Notes: generated from the sequence alone by a model not told the origin. A stretch of 64,000 bases of DNA from an uncultured Clostridia bacterium (GCA_947624745.1 CANQLR010000009.1:1-64000), one strand, 5' to 3'. Shown: positions 27,826-36,584, numbered from the stretch's first letter. Made by a program: numbers and translations.

Positions 27826-30069
27826 ATGGCAACACACAGGCATATTGACGCGGTTTGCGTTGTGATAACGGTGTTTACCCTTTTACTGACGGTTTTGTTT
27901 ATGAACGGGACGGCTCTCGGAATTCAGGCGGTTTCCGATGAAGAAAACAGCGACGCTATGTTCACCCAAAACGACCTCAACGCTGATTGGGACACCTCGG
28001 GCGCGACGAAAATCACCCTGTCCGATGAGGGCAGCACGGTCGCAGGAAACGGAGCTTATGTCAACGGCGGGGACGTGCATATTGTTTACGCGGGGAAGTA
28101 TCTGCTTTCTGGCGATCTTTCCGACGGCTCGGTAATCATCGAAGCGGACGGCGACGACAAGATTTGGCTGATGTTTGACGGCGTTACCCTGCATTGTGAA
28201 GATAATGCGGCTCTGCGCGTGGAGCAGGCGGAAAAGGTCTTTATCACACTAAAAGACGGCACCGAAAATACTCTTTCCTCGGGTTCATCTTTCAGCGAAG
28301 AAGCAATATCCGCAGGCATAGACGGAACAATTTACTCCCGCGACGATCTGACCGTAAACGGCGAGGGCTCGCTCAATATAACCGCGGATTATCGGCACGG
28401 AATCGTCTGCAACGACGATTTAAAAATCACGGGCGGCGAAATAACCGTAACAGCCGCGCAGGACGCGATACATGCAAACGACAGCGTTCGCATTAAAGAC
28501 GCGGACCTCACGCTTAACGCGGGCGATGACGGAATTACGGCTTCAAACGACGATGAAACGTCATTTATCTATGTGGAATCGGGAAATATTGATATTCCGT
28601 CCTGCTATGAGGGGCTGGAAGCGGTGCAGATAACTGTTGCAGGCGGGACGATTGATATCAAACCTACCGACGACGGAATAAATGCCAACGGATACCAAGG
28701 GAACTCTGTTATCAACATAACAGGCGGCGAGATCACCGTCATGAACGAAAACGGCAGGGACGCTGACGGCATAGATTCCAACAAGGACATTTACATCAGC
28801 GGCGGTAAGCTGTTTGTCAGCGTCGGCGACAGCGGCGGGAGCTGCGCTATAGATTACGGAAGCGAGTACGGCGGAAAATGCGAGATAAGCGGCGGGATTG
28901 TCATAGCATGCGGAAGCAGCGGAATGGCTGAGGGGTTTGATTCCTCCTCGTCGCAGGGCTTCATCATGCAGACCGTTTCCGCTCAGGCGGGCACTGCCGT
29001 GACGGTAAAAGGCGCCGACGGAAACAGCCTTATTTCCGAAAATATTCCGTACAGCTTCTCATCAATTCTTATAAGCACGCCCGAAATGAAGCTCGGAGAT
29101 ACCTGCACGCTGATTGTCGGCGATACCGAAACGGAGATAACTATTGACAATTCTTCGGCGGGCGGAGGATTCGGCGGTTTTGGCGGCAAAATGCACGGCG
29201 GGAACGGCTTCGGAAACGGACAAATGCAGAATCGCGGCGGCTTCGGCAGAAACGGCGGGATGGTTGATAGCGATACGGCAGATGAAGCCTCCGAAACGGA
29301 AAGCCAAACTATCGGCACGCTGTCGGCAAGTGCGGATATGCCGACTGTCAGTCTTTTGAGCACATCGGGCAACGACTTCATGGGCGGTAACGGAGCGGGA
29401 GAATTCACCCCTCCCGAGCCGCCTGACGGAAACAAACCTCCCGATTTTCCCGAAAACGGTGAAGCGAGCGTTATGCAGCCGCCGGATATGCAAGGAGGAA
29501 TGTCTCCCGATTTTCCCGACGGCGACCTTGGTTCTATGCAACCGCCCGAGATGCAGAGCGGTGAAGACATGACTCCTCCCGACTTTTCGCAAGACGGCGA
29601 GGAAGACAATGTTCCTCCAGAAATCCCGCAAGAAATTGAGTCGGATTCTTCACAAAATGATGTTTCGGACGAAGGAGCGAATCAAGATATTTCGCAAGAC
29701 GAAATGAACAAACCGCAGTCCGATATTCAAAGCAGCGAAGCAGACGATTTGGAGCAGAGCGGCGCTGAGGAAAGCATGACGCCTCCCGACTTTCAGCAAG
29801 GCGCGGCAGAGGACGAATCGCCGTTTGATCTGCCGCAAGAAATGCCGCAAGAAAATATGCAGGATTCTCTGCAAAACGGTCAGAATTTCGGCGGGCGCCA
29901 GTTCGGAGGAAATATGAGAACTCCAAACGGCAATCAGGCGCAGGAAGACATTCCCCAAGAAGCGGACGCTGCTTCGGTTTCGGGCAAGGACCTTTTTCTT
30001 CTTGCGGTTTCGGGGATTGTCCTGCTTGTCGGCTGCATAATTGCGGGGATTTATAGGCGTAGGAGATAG
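27826..30069 (+). CDS. Carbohydrate-binding-domain-containing (DUF4353-like) surface protein with Pro/Asp/Glu/Met-rich spacer and C-terminal TM
   Basis: N-terminal hydrophobic segment; GGDVHIVYAGKYLLSGDLSDGSVIIEADGDDKIWLMFDGVTLHCEDNAAL...; low-complexity PPDMQGGMSPDFP region; LFLLAVSGIVLLVGCIIAGIYRRRR end. Confidence 0.82.
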   Translation: MATHRHIDAVCVVITVFTLLLTVLFMNGTALGIQAVSDEENSDAMFTQNDLNADWDTSGATKITLSDEGSTVAGNGAYVNGGDVHIVYAGKYLLSGDLSDGSVIIEADGDDKIWLMFDGVTLHCEDNAALRVEQAEKVFITLKDGTENTLSSGSSFSEEAISAGIDGTIYSRDDLTVNGEGSLNITADYRHGIVCNDDLKITGGEITVTAAQDAIHANDSVRIKDADLTLNAGDDGITASNDDETSFIYVESGNIDIPSCYEGLEAVQITVAGGTIDIKPTDDGINANGYQGNSVINITGGEITVMNENGRDADGIDSNKDIYISGGKLFVSVGDSGGSCAIDYGSEYGGKCEISGGIVIACGSSGMAEGFDSSSSQGFIMQTVSAQAGTAVTVKGADGNSLISENIPYSFSSILISTPEMKLGDTCTLIVGDTETEITIDNSSAGGGFGGFGGKMHGGNGFGNGQMQNRGGFGRNGGMVDSDTADEASETESQTIGTLSASADMPTVSLLSTSGNDFMGGNGAGEFTPPEPPDGNKPPDFPENGEASVMQPPDMQGGMSPDFPDGDLGSMQPPEMQSGEDMTPPDFSQDGEEDNVPPEIPQEIESDSSQNDVSDEGANQDISQDEMNKPQSDIQSSEADDLEQSGAEESMTPPDFQQGAAEDESPFDLPQEMPQENMQDSLQNGQNFGGRQFGGNMRTPNGNQAQEDIPQEADAASVSGKDLFLLAVSGIVLLVGCIIAGIYRRRR

Positions 30070-30077
30070 CTGATAAG

Positions 30078-30112
30078 CAAAAGCCATACCCGAGGGATTG
30101 GGTATGGCTTTG
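30078..30112 (+). terminator. Terminator after surface protein operon
   Basis: aaagccataccc-gagggatt-gggtatggcttt. Confidence 0.7.
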
Positions 30113-30276
30113 TGTAAACTAATGAAATTAGTTTTGCACCCATGACGGCAGACCGCTGCAATAAAATTTTTGTTTTGCTGTTTTATGCGGGGCTGCCTAA
30201 AGGGGCGTTTTTTTGGAAAAAATGTGGAATTTTCTTTACATAGCCTATTCAGCCCCTGTCGAAAAAATATTTTACC

Positions 30277-30636
30277 CTACTTTCTCGCCACCCCCGCCCC
30301 CGCCATCACCACCCCAAGTACCATCAGCGCGGCGTTTCCCTGCAGCAGCAGCGCCCCTATACATGCCAAAAACACCCCCATTTTGACGGCTAATTCTCCG
30401 TTCTCTGCGTTTTTTGCCCTGTGCGCCACCCTTGAAATTCCCGTCCCCAGCATAATTACTACCCCGAGCAGAAGCAGCGTTGCCCCGAGCGCCTTGGCGG
30501 GCTGCTCCAGCGCTCCGAAGCCGATTTTCGGGAATTTCCCGAGCCTTGACAGCACTATCCCGCCCGCGGTGAGCGCTGCCGAGAAAGTCGCAAAAACAAG
30601 CCCACGGCCGGGGCGAGTCTGACCGTTTTTATCCAT
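30277..30636 (-). CDS. Small multi-TM membrane protein (119 aa)
   Basis: Four hydrophobic segments; SD ggaggg upstream; upstream TATAAT on minus strand near 30659. Confidence 0.65.
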   Translation of the reverse strand: MDKNGQTRPGRGLVFATFSAALTAGGIVLSRLGKFPKIGFGALEQPAKALGATLLLLGVVIMLGTGISRVAHRAKNAENGELAVKMGVFLACIGALLLQGNAALMVLGVVMAGAGVARK

Positions 30637-30697
30637 AAAATCCCTCCAAACACCTTATTATATGCCTATCATTTGCCCGCGCGGTGATCAAGAGCAA

Positions 30698-30713
30698 GTT
30701 AGCGGCAGCTAAC
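30698..30713. promoter_or_regulatory. Dyad operator site GTTAGC-GGCA-GCTAAC
   Basis: 6-bp arms separated by 4 nt; same motif as 30751-30766. Confidence 0.75.
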
Positions 30714-30750
30714 CTATCTCCCAAATAAAAGCCGCAGGAACGGCGGGCAC

Positions 30751-30766
30751 GTTAGCATATGCTAAC
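30751..30766. promoter_or_regulatory. Perfect 16-bp palindrome GTTAGCATATGCTAAC, DtxR/IdeR-like operator
   Basis: Perfect palindrome; same half-sites as 30698-30713, 53 bp away. Confidence 0.78.
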
Positions 30767-30873
30767 TGAAGTATACCACAGCCCCGAAAAAATGTCAAGA
30801 GGCAAATTAAATTTTCCGGAGCTATTGCAAATCGCGCGGAAATGTATTAAAATAGATAAAAAGGAGGGCTAAA

Positions 30874-31503
30874 ATGGTAAAAGCTGTTATTTTTGACCTT
30901 GACGGCACGATGTGGGACAGCTCCCGCGAGGTCGCCGAGGCGTACAATCTCTCGCTCGAAAAGCAAGGGCTCGGCGTTCGCTTCACCCTCGACGACATAC
31001 GCTCCCACATGGGCAAAACGATGGTCGAGATCGCGCATTTGGCGTTCGATAAGGTCGACCCGCAGCGCGCCGAGGAGATCATGCAGCGCTGCATCGACGA
31101 GGAAAACCGCTATCTCACGACCCATTCGGGGAAGGTCTACGACGGGCTCGAGGATACGCTCAGGGCGCTTTCTGCGGACGGCTGGCTCCTTGCGTGTGTG
31201 TCAAACTGTCAGCAGGGTTATATCGAGGCATTTTATGATGGCACGGGGCTCGCCAAATATTTCGGCGATAAGTGCTGCTGGGGCGATACGGGGCTCTCCA
31301 AGGCCGAAAATATCCGCCTTGTTGCCGAGAGAAATCACGCCGCCCGCGCGGTTTATGTCGGCGATACGATGGGGGATTACCTCTCGGCCAAGGAAGCCGG
31401 CGCAGAATTTATCCACGCCGCCTACGGCTACGGCACCGTCCCCGAGGGAACCCCGAGCATCGGGAGCATAGGGGAGCTAAAGGATAAACTGATTGTAAAA
31501 TGA
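30874..31503 (+). CDS. HAD-superfamily hydrolase (phosphoglycolate phosphatase-like)
   Basis: VIFDLDGTMWDSS, CVSNCQQGYIEAF, VYVGDTMGDYLSAKEAGAEFIHAAYGYG; promoter TTGCAA-N17-TAAAAT upstream. Confidence 0.9.
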   Translation: MVKAVIFDLDGTMWDSSREVAEAYNLSLEKQGLGVRFTLDDIRSHMGKTMVEIAHLAFDKVDPQRAEEIMQRCIDEENRYLTTHSGKVYDGLEDTLRALSADGWLLACVSNCQQGYIEAFYDGTGLAKYFGDKCCWGDTGLSKAENIRLVAERNHAARAVYVGDTMGDYLSAKEAGAEFIHAAYGYGTVPEGTPSIGSIGELKDKLIVK

Positions 31504-31522
31504 TCAAGAAGGAGGGAAATCA

Positions 31523-31954
31523 ATGTTCAGATCCACAAAAATAGTCATTGCCGTCGGTCTGACGCTGATTGCGCTGGTGCTCGGGTGGTTTTTCATTCAG
31601 CAGTACGCGTTCAACCACCCCGACGTGCGGATATTCTTTTTGGCGACCGGCGAGGGCGAGGAAAACGTTTACACCGTGCCGCAGATCGAGCTCACCGAAA
31701 AAAGCACCATGGGCGTCTCCGAGACGTGGGACGAAAGGTATTTCGAGGCGTATGCGCTTATTGACCAAATGATCGCCGACGCGTCGTCGTTTCACGACAT
31801 GAAGCCGTGGCACTTCGACTCGAAGGCCGAAAACCGCGACGGCAGGACCGTTTTCACGCTCTACGGCTACTATACCGAAAACGGCGAGAAAAAGGAGTTC
31901 TCGAAGGAGTATTCTCTTGATTATATCCTCACCGAGAACATCGAGGAGCACTGA
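31523..31954 (+). CDS. Uncharacterised membrane-anchored protein
   Basis: N-terminal TM (IVIAVGLTLIALVLGWFFI), 143 aa, RBS aaggaggg. Confidence 0.65.
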   Translation: MFRSTKIVIAVGLTLIALVLGWFFIQQYAFNHPDVRIFFLATGEGEENVYTVPQIELTEKSTMGVSETWDERYFEAYALIDQMIADASSFHDMKPWHFDSKAENRDGRTVFTLYGYYTENGEKKEFSKEYSLDYILTENIEEH

Positions 31955-31978
31955 TCCCGAAAAATTTTTCAAAACCCC

Positions 31979-32007
31979 TTGACAATCATAACGTTTTCGG
32001 GTATAAT
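31979..32007 (+). promoter_or_regulatory. Sigma-A promoter for tRNA-Gly/tRNA-Cys
   Basis: TTGACA, 17 nt, TATAAT. Confidence 0.75.
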
Positions 32008-32037
32008 ATTTCAGTCGGCTGAAAAAAGAGCCGGCGC

Positions 32038-32113
32038 GCGGATTTAGCTCATCCGGTAGAGCGCCACCTTGCCAAGGTGGAGGTAGCGAGTTCGAGCCTC
32101 GTAATCCGCTCCA
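32038..32113 (+). tRNA. tRNA-Gly (GCC)
   Basis: gcggatttagctcatccggtagagcgccaccttGCCaaggtggaggtagcgagttcgagcctcgtaatccgctcca; encoded CCA. Confidence 0.95.
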
Positions 32114-32116
32114 TAC

Positions 32117-32190
32117 GGTGTCATAGCCAAGTGGTAAGGCGTAGGACTGCAACTCCTTGACCCCCGGTTCAAATCCGGGTGACACCTCCA
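32117..32190 (+). tRNA. tRNA-Cys (GCA)
   Basis: ggtgtcatagccaagtggtaaggcgtaggactGCAactccttgacccccggttcaaatccgggtgacacctcca. Confidence 0.95.
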
Positions 32191-32192
32191 GA

Positions 32193-32220
32193 AGCCGCTC
32201 CTTTCGGGGCGGTTTTTTGT
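32193..32220 (+). terminator. Terminator of tRNA unit
   Basis: agccgctcctttcggggcggttttttg. Confidence 0.75.
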
Positions 32221-32277
32221 TGACATTTTCTCAAAAAGGCAGTATAATATGTTCATAAACCGCAAGGAGGTATTTTC

Positions 32278-33681
32278 ATGAAAAAAATTCTCGCCGCGAT
32301 TCTCTGCGCGGCTGTGCTTTTCGGGATTCTTTCGACTGTCGCTTTTGCCGAGAGCTTACCCGCCCCCACGGCGAAGGCCGACGGCACTTCGGTGACCCTT
32401 ACCTGGAAAAGCGTTTCGGCAGCAAAAAGCTACACCGTATACTTCAAAAAGGCTTCGGCGGATAAATTCGTGAGCCTCGGGAGCTTTAAGTCTACAAAGC
32501 TCAAGGTCAATAAGCTCACCCCGGGGACGGAATATCAGTTTAAAATTAAGACCGATGGGGGAGCCGAGAGCGAAGTCGTGACCGTCAGCCTCTCGGGAAA
32601 AAAGGCGGAAGCAGGGGAGGGGAGCAAGGCCGAAAACACCGGCTTTGAGTCCGCCAAGGACGCCGTCGCGAAGATGGGCGCGGGGTATAATATCGGCAAC
32701 TCGTTCGACTCCTGCGGCTCGTGGCTTCCCAAAAACGCCTCGGTGAAGCAGTTCGAGGAGGCTTGGGGCAACCCGCAGGTCACAAAGGAGCACATCAAGG
32801 CGCTTAAGGCCGCAGGCTTCGGCGCGGTAAGGCTCCCGGTGACATGGAACTACGTCTCCGACTCGAAGGGAAATATCCGCGAGGACTGGCTCGACAGGGT
32901 GCAGGAGGTCGTCGATTGGATCCTTGACGAGGATATGTACTGCATAATTAACGTCCACCACGACACAGGCACCGACGGCTGGATCCACGCCTCGGAGACC
33001 TCATTCAAAAACGGCAAGGCGAAATTCCAAAATTACTGGAAGCAGATCGCCGAGCGGTTCAAGGACTACGGCGAGAAGCTGCTGTTCGAGTCGATGAACG
33101 AGACCCTCAACGACTCTAACGACTGGAACTCGACCAACTCAAAGGACTACGACGTCATCACGAAGTGGCACCAGGTCTTTGTCGACACGGTCAGGGCCTC
33201 GGGTGGCAACAACGCCGAGAGAAACCTCGTCGTTACGACATATGCGAGCTCGAGCAACCCGGATATAATCAACGCGTTTAAGCTTCCCGAGGACACCGCC
33301 GAGGGGCATATGCTCATGGAAGTGCACAACTACGACCCGCAGGGCTTCACCTGGAAGAACGTCGGCTACGCGCCTGAGCGTTCGACCTGGGGCACCGCCG
33401 AGGACAAGAAAAACATGGAAAGATTCATAAACACCCTCAAGACGAAGGCGGATAAGCTCGGTGTTCCGGCGATCGTGGGCGAGTTCAGCTCGGACAACAA
33501 AAACAACGAGGCCGAGCGGGCCGAGCACGCGGAATATATGTATAAGACCGCGCACGACAGCGGAATAGCGGTGTTCTGGTGGGACAACGGCGACGCAAAC
33601 GCCTGCCGGATATTCGACCGAAAGACCGGCGAGATAACCATGCCGAAGATAGTCGAGGCCATCGCCGGCAGCGTGAAGTAA
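32278..33681 (+). CDS. Secreted GH5-family cellulase/endoglucanase with N-terminal FN3-like domain
   Basis: Signal peptide; FN3 PAPTAKADGTSVTLTWKSVSAAKSYTVYFKK; GYNIGNSFDSCG, AVRLPVTWNYV, CIINVHHDTG, LLFESMNETLND (NE acid/base), AIVGEFSSDN nucleophile; promoter TTGACA-N17-TATAAT at 32220-32248. Confidence 0.93.
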   Translation: MKKILAAILCAAVLFGILSTVAFAESLPAPTAKADGTSVTLTWKSVSAAKSYTVYFKKASADKFVSLGSFKSTKLKVNKLTPGTEYQFKIKTDGGAESEVVTVSLSGKKAEAGEGSKAENTGFESAKDAVAKMGAGYNIGNSFDSCGSWLPKNASVKQFEEAWGNPQVTKEHIKALKAAGFGAVRLPVTWNYVSDSKGNIREDWLDRVQEVVDWILDEDMYCIINVHHDTGTDGWIHASETSFKNGKAKFQNYWKQIAERFKDYGEKLLFESMNETLNDSNDWNSTNSKDYDVITKWHQVFVDTVRASGGNNAERNLVVTTYASSSNPDIINAFKLPEDTAEGHMLMEVHNYDPQGFTWKNVGYAPERSTWGTAEDKKNMERFINTLKTKADKLGVPAIVGEFSSDNKNNEAERAEHAEYMYKTAHDSGIAVFWWDNGDANACRIFDRKTGEITMPKIVEAIAGSVK

Positions 33682-33894
33682 AAAAGCTTGCGCGAAGTCA
33701 TGCCGCAAAAATTTGCTATGTAAAGGCAAAGACCTTTACGGAAAAATCGCAATATAACGATATTTTCGGACTGTCGCAAAAGCTTGCAATATTGCGCGAA
33801 ATTAGTAAAGGCTTTGACATTTACACGCAAGAAATTATAGCAATTGTACGGAAAATGTATGTAAAGATTGTGCATAATTACACTGCAAAATCGC

Positions 33895-33923
33895 TTGACA
33901 AAATCGGCAAAATATGAGAAAAT
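33895..33923 (+). promoter_or_regulatory. Putative promoter of array gene 1
   Basis: TTGACA, 17 nt, GAAAAT. Confidence 0.5.
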
Positions 33924-33980
33924 AATTAAAGTAGTTTGCGCGTAACAGACTATCAAAAAATGAATTGGAGGATCATAACA

Positions 33981-34628
33981 ATGAAAAAAATTCTTGCAGT
34001 TGTCATAGCCGTTATGATGGTTATGGCGCTCTCCGTAAGTGCTTACGCAGTTACGGTCGATCTCACTCAGGACAACATTGCCGGCAATGACGGCGATTAC
34101 ACCGTCGGCGACAACTCCATCACTTCGAGCGGCACCAGCTTCAGCGTTAAGCTCCCCGAGAACGTTCCCGACGGCGAGACTGTTACCGTCCACATCAAGG
34201 GCTCCTTCAACGGCGACTTCAGAGTCTGGCTTGCCTGCGGCGGCGCTACCTTCTCGTCCGAGCCTCTTTGGAAGGCTTCCGAGCAGGGCGTGACCCCCGG
34301 CGAATTTGATGTTACCTTCGATCTGACTGCCTTCCCGAAGGACGGCACCGGCACCGAGGCGGACTGCATCATGTTCAAGGCTCCTTCCTACGACTCCAAG
34401 CTCGACAACTTCACCCTCACCTACCTCTCTATAAACGGTGATGAGGCTCCCGCTGCTGCCGAGGAACCCGCTGCCGAAGAGCCTGCCGCCGAAGCTCCCG
34501 CCGAGGATGCTCCTGCTGCTGAGGCTGCTCCCGCAGAGACCGCTGCCGCTCCTTCGACCGGTATCGCCCTCATGGTGATTCCAGCCGTAGTTGCCCTTGG
34601 CGCCGTCGCTGTTTCCAAGAAGCACTAA
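33981..34628 (+). CDS. Array surface protein 1: signal peptide, variable ectodomain, A/P/E linker, PSTG-TM-SKKH tail
   Basis: MKKILAVVIAVMMVMALSVSAYA...AAAPSTGIALMVIPAVVALGAVAVSKKH. Confidence 0.9.
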   Translation: MKKILAVVIAVMMVMALSVSAYAVTVDLTQDNIAGNDGDYTVGDNSITSSGTSFSVKLPENVPDGETVTVHIKGSFNGDFRVWLACGGATFSSEPLWKASEQGVTPGEFDVTFDLTAFPKDGTGTEADCIMFKAPSYDSKLDNFTLTYLSINGDEAPAAAEEPAAEEPAAEAPAEDAPAAEAAPAETAAAPSTGIALMVIPAVVALGAVAVSKKH

Positions 34629-34731
34629 TTCGGAAAAGATGAAATAAGAGTTCTCGCAAGGGGGCTCTTTTTCGTTGCCTATAAAAAATTAACGTTTTCG
34701 ACTATTCGTTCTGCCAAATAATTAACTTATA

Positions 34732-34760
34732 TTGACTTTTCCGCGGCAGGGTGGTATAAT
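34732..34760 (+). promoter_or_regulatory. Promoter of array gene 2
   Basis: TTGACT, 17 nt, TATAAT. Confidence 0.75.
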
Positions 34761-34810
34761 TTCAGTACAGACGCGAGATCGCGCCAAAAATGAAAACGGA
34801 GGTTTTTAAA

Positions 34811-35497
34811 ATGAAAAGAATTTTTGCAGCTATCGTTGCTGTGATGCTCGTTGCGGCCCTTTCCGTCAACGTTTTCGCAGCCGAGGCTACCGTTACCGGC
34901 CAGTTCAAATGCACCTTTGAACCCAACGATTACGACAGCGCCATCGTTGTCGGCTCGCTCTCCGGCGAGAACATCGAGATCGACCACACCTGGGGCATGG
35001 ACTTCCCCGACATCACTCCTCTTATCGAGACCGTTGCGCCGCTCAGCTCCGTGAAGCACATCGACATCACCATCACCGCGAGCGACGTCACCCCCGATTC
35101 CAAGGTATCCTCTGTCATGTGCGAGATCAAGAAGAACACCCGCGACGGCGAGCAGCTCGTCGACCCCACCCCCGCCTTTGTTGACGGCGCGGTTGTCGCT
35201 TCCTTCGACGTTCCCGCCGACTGCACCAAGGTCGTTCTCAACCCCTACGCCTTCTCTGCCGATTCCGGCGAGATCACCTTCGACCTCACCCTCGTTCTGA
35301 CCGGTGATTTCGAGGCTCCCGCCGCTGCCGAGGAACCCGCTGCCGACGAGCCTGCCGCCGAAGCTCCCGCCGAGGACGCTCCTGCTGCTGAGGCTGCTCC
35401 CGCAGAGACCGCTGCCGCTCCTTCGACCGGTATCGCCCTCATGGTGATCCCCGCCGTAGTTGCCCTTGGCGCTGTCGCTGTTTCCAAGAAGCACTAA
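34811..35497 (+). CDS. Array surface protein 2
   Basis: MKRIFAAIVAVMLVAALSVNVFA + distinct ectodomain + identical PSTG tail. Confidence 0.9.
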   Translation: MKRIFAAIVAVMLVAALSVNVFAAEATVTGQFKCTFEPNDYDSAIVVGSLSGENIEIDHTWGMDFPDITPLIETVAPLSSVKHIDITITASDVTPDSKVSSVMCEIKKNTRDGEQLVDPTPAFVDGAVVASFDVPADCTKVVLNPYAFSADSGEITFDLTLVLTGDFEAPAAAEEPAADEPAAEAPAEDAPAAEAAPAETAAAPSTGIALMVIPAVVALGAVAVSKKH

Positions 35498-35601
35498 TTC
35501 GGAAAAGATGAAATAAGAGCTCTCGCAAGGGGGCTCTTATTCATTTTATCGACAAAAATAAACGCGCGGTATTATGCAGAGTGACAAAAATTTGCCTGCT
35601 A

Positions 35602-35630
35602 TTGACTTTTTCGGGGCGGAGTGGTATAAT
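35602..35630 (+). promoter_or_regulatory. Promoter of array gene 3
   Basis: TTGACT, 17 nt, TATAAT. Confidence 0.75.
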
Positions 35631-35686
35631 TTAAACGTAGTTTGCGGAACACCGCGCTAACAAAATGAAAATGGAGGAACATTAGC

Positions 35687-36436
35687 ATGAAAAAGTTTTT
35701 AGCTGCGGCTATAGCCGTCATGATGATTGCTGTAGTCATGGTAACGCCTGTTTCGGCCGTTAATACCGACAACAAGTACATTACCTGCCATTTCTGGTAT
35801 CAGGATACCGCCAACTGGACTTGGATCCAGGCAACCCCCGGTGACGTTCAGGTACCCCTCGGCGAGACCGTTGAGCTCAAGTGGACCGACTTCTCCAACG
35901 TTATGGATCTGCCCACCACCGCCAACATTCAGTTCGGTCTCCAGTTCGACGACGGAACCTTCGACACCGACGGCGACACCTCTACGGTCGCTGTTGAGGT
36001 CTCCGACCTGGTCATAAAGGCCACCGGCTATGACGACGTTACCGTTGCCATCGGCGGCTCCTACACCTATGACCTCGGCCCTCTCGACACCAGCGCGGGC
36101 TACAGCCAGAACCACTGCTTCGTCTTCAACGATGAAGCCACTGCTGCCATCACCGCTGTTGCCGGCTCGGACGCCGCTTCTATCCAGACCTACCTCGCTG
36201 CCATCACCGACGCGACCATGACCCTCACCTACGTTTCCTACAACGGTGAGACTGCCGCTCCCGCTGCTGCCGAGGAACCCGCTGCCGATGAGCCTGCCGC
36301 CGAAGCTCCCGCCGAGGACGCTCCCGCCGCTGAGGCTCCCGCTGAGACCGCCGCCGCTCCTTCGACCGGTATCGCCCTCATGGTGATCCCCGCCGTAGTT
36401 GCCCTTGGCGCCGTCGCTGTTTCCAAGAAGCACTAA
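35687..36436 (+). CDS. Array surface protein 3
   Basis: MKKFLAAAIAVMMIAVVMVTPVSA + distinct Trp/Tyr-rich ectodomain + identical PSTG tail. Confidence 0.9.
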   Translation: MKKFLAAAIAVMMIAVVMVTPVSAVNTDNKYITCHFWYQDTANWTWIQATPGDVQVPLGETVELKWTDFSNVMDLPTTANIQFGLQFDDGTFDTDGDTSTVAVEVSDLVIKATGYDDVTVAIGGSYTYDLGPLDTSAGYSQNHCFVFNDEATAAITAVAGSDAASIQTYLAAITDATMTLTYVSYNGETAAPAAAEEPAADEPAAEAPAEDAPAAEAPAETAAAPSTGIALMVIPAVVALGAVAVSKKH

Positions 36437-36499
36437 ATCGCTTAATTAAAGGCTCCCCCGAAAAAGGGGAGTCTTTTTTTACAAAAGTTCAAAAAGGTA

Positions 36500-36528
36500 T
36501 TGACTTTTTATCAAAAAAGGTATATAAT
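36500..36528 (+). promoter_or_regulatory. Promoter of array gene 4
   Basis: TTGACT, 17 nt, TATAAT. Confidence 0.75.
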
Positions 36529-36584
36529 ACTTTCGTAGATTGCGGGTGACCGCGCTAACACAAATGAAAATGGAGGAATTTTCG

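Noticed and set aside
33366-34625. 419-aa minus-strand ORF (and similar 34727-35494, 35699-36433, 37528-38124 minus) with Gly/Ser-rich sequence
   Set aside because: Exact antisense shadows of the A/P/E-rich array genes; no RBS, no recognisable domains; explained by codon bias.
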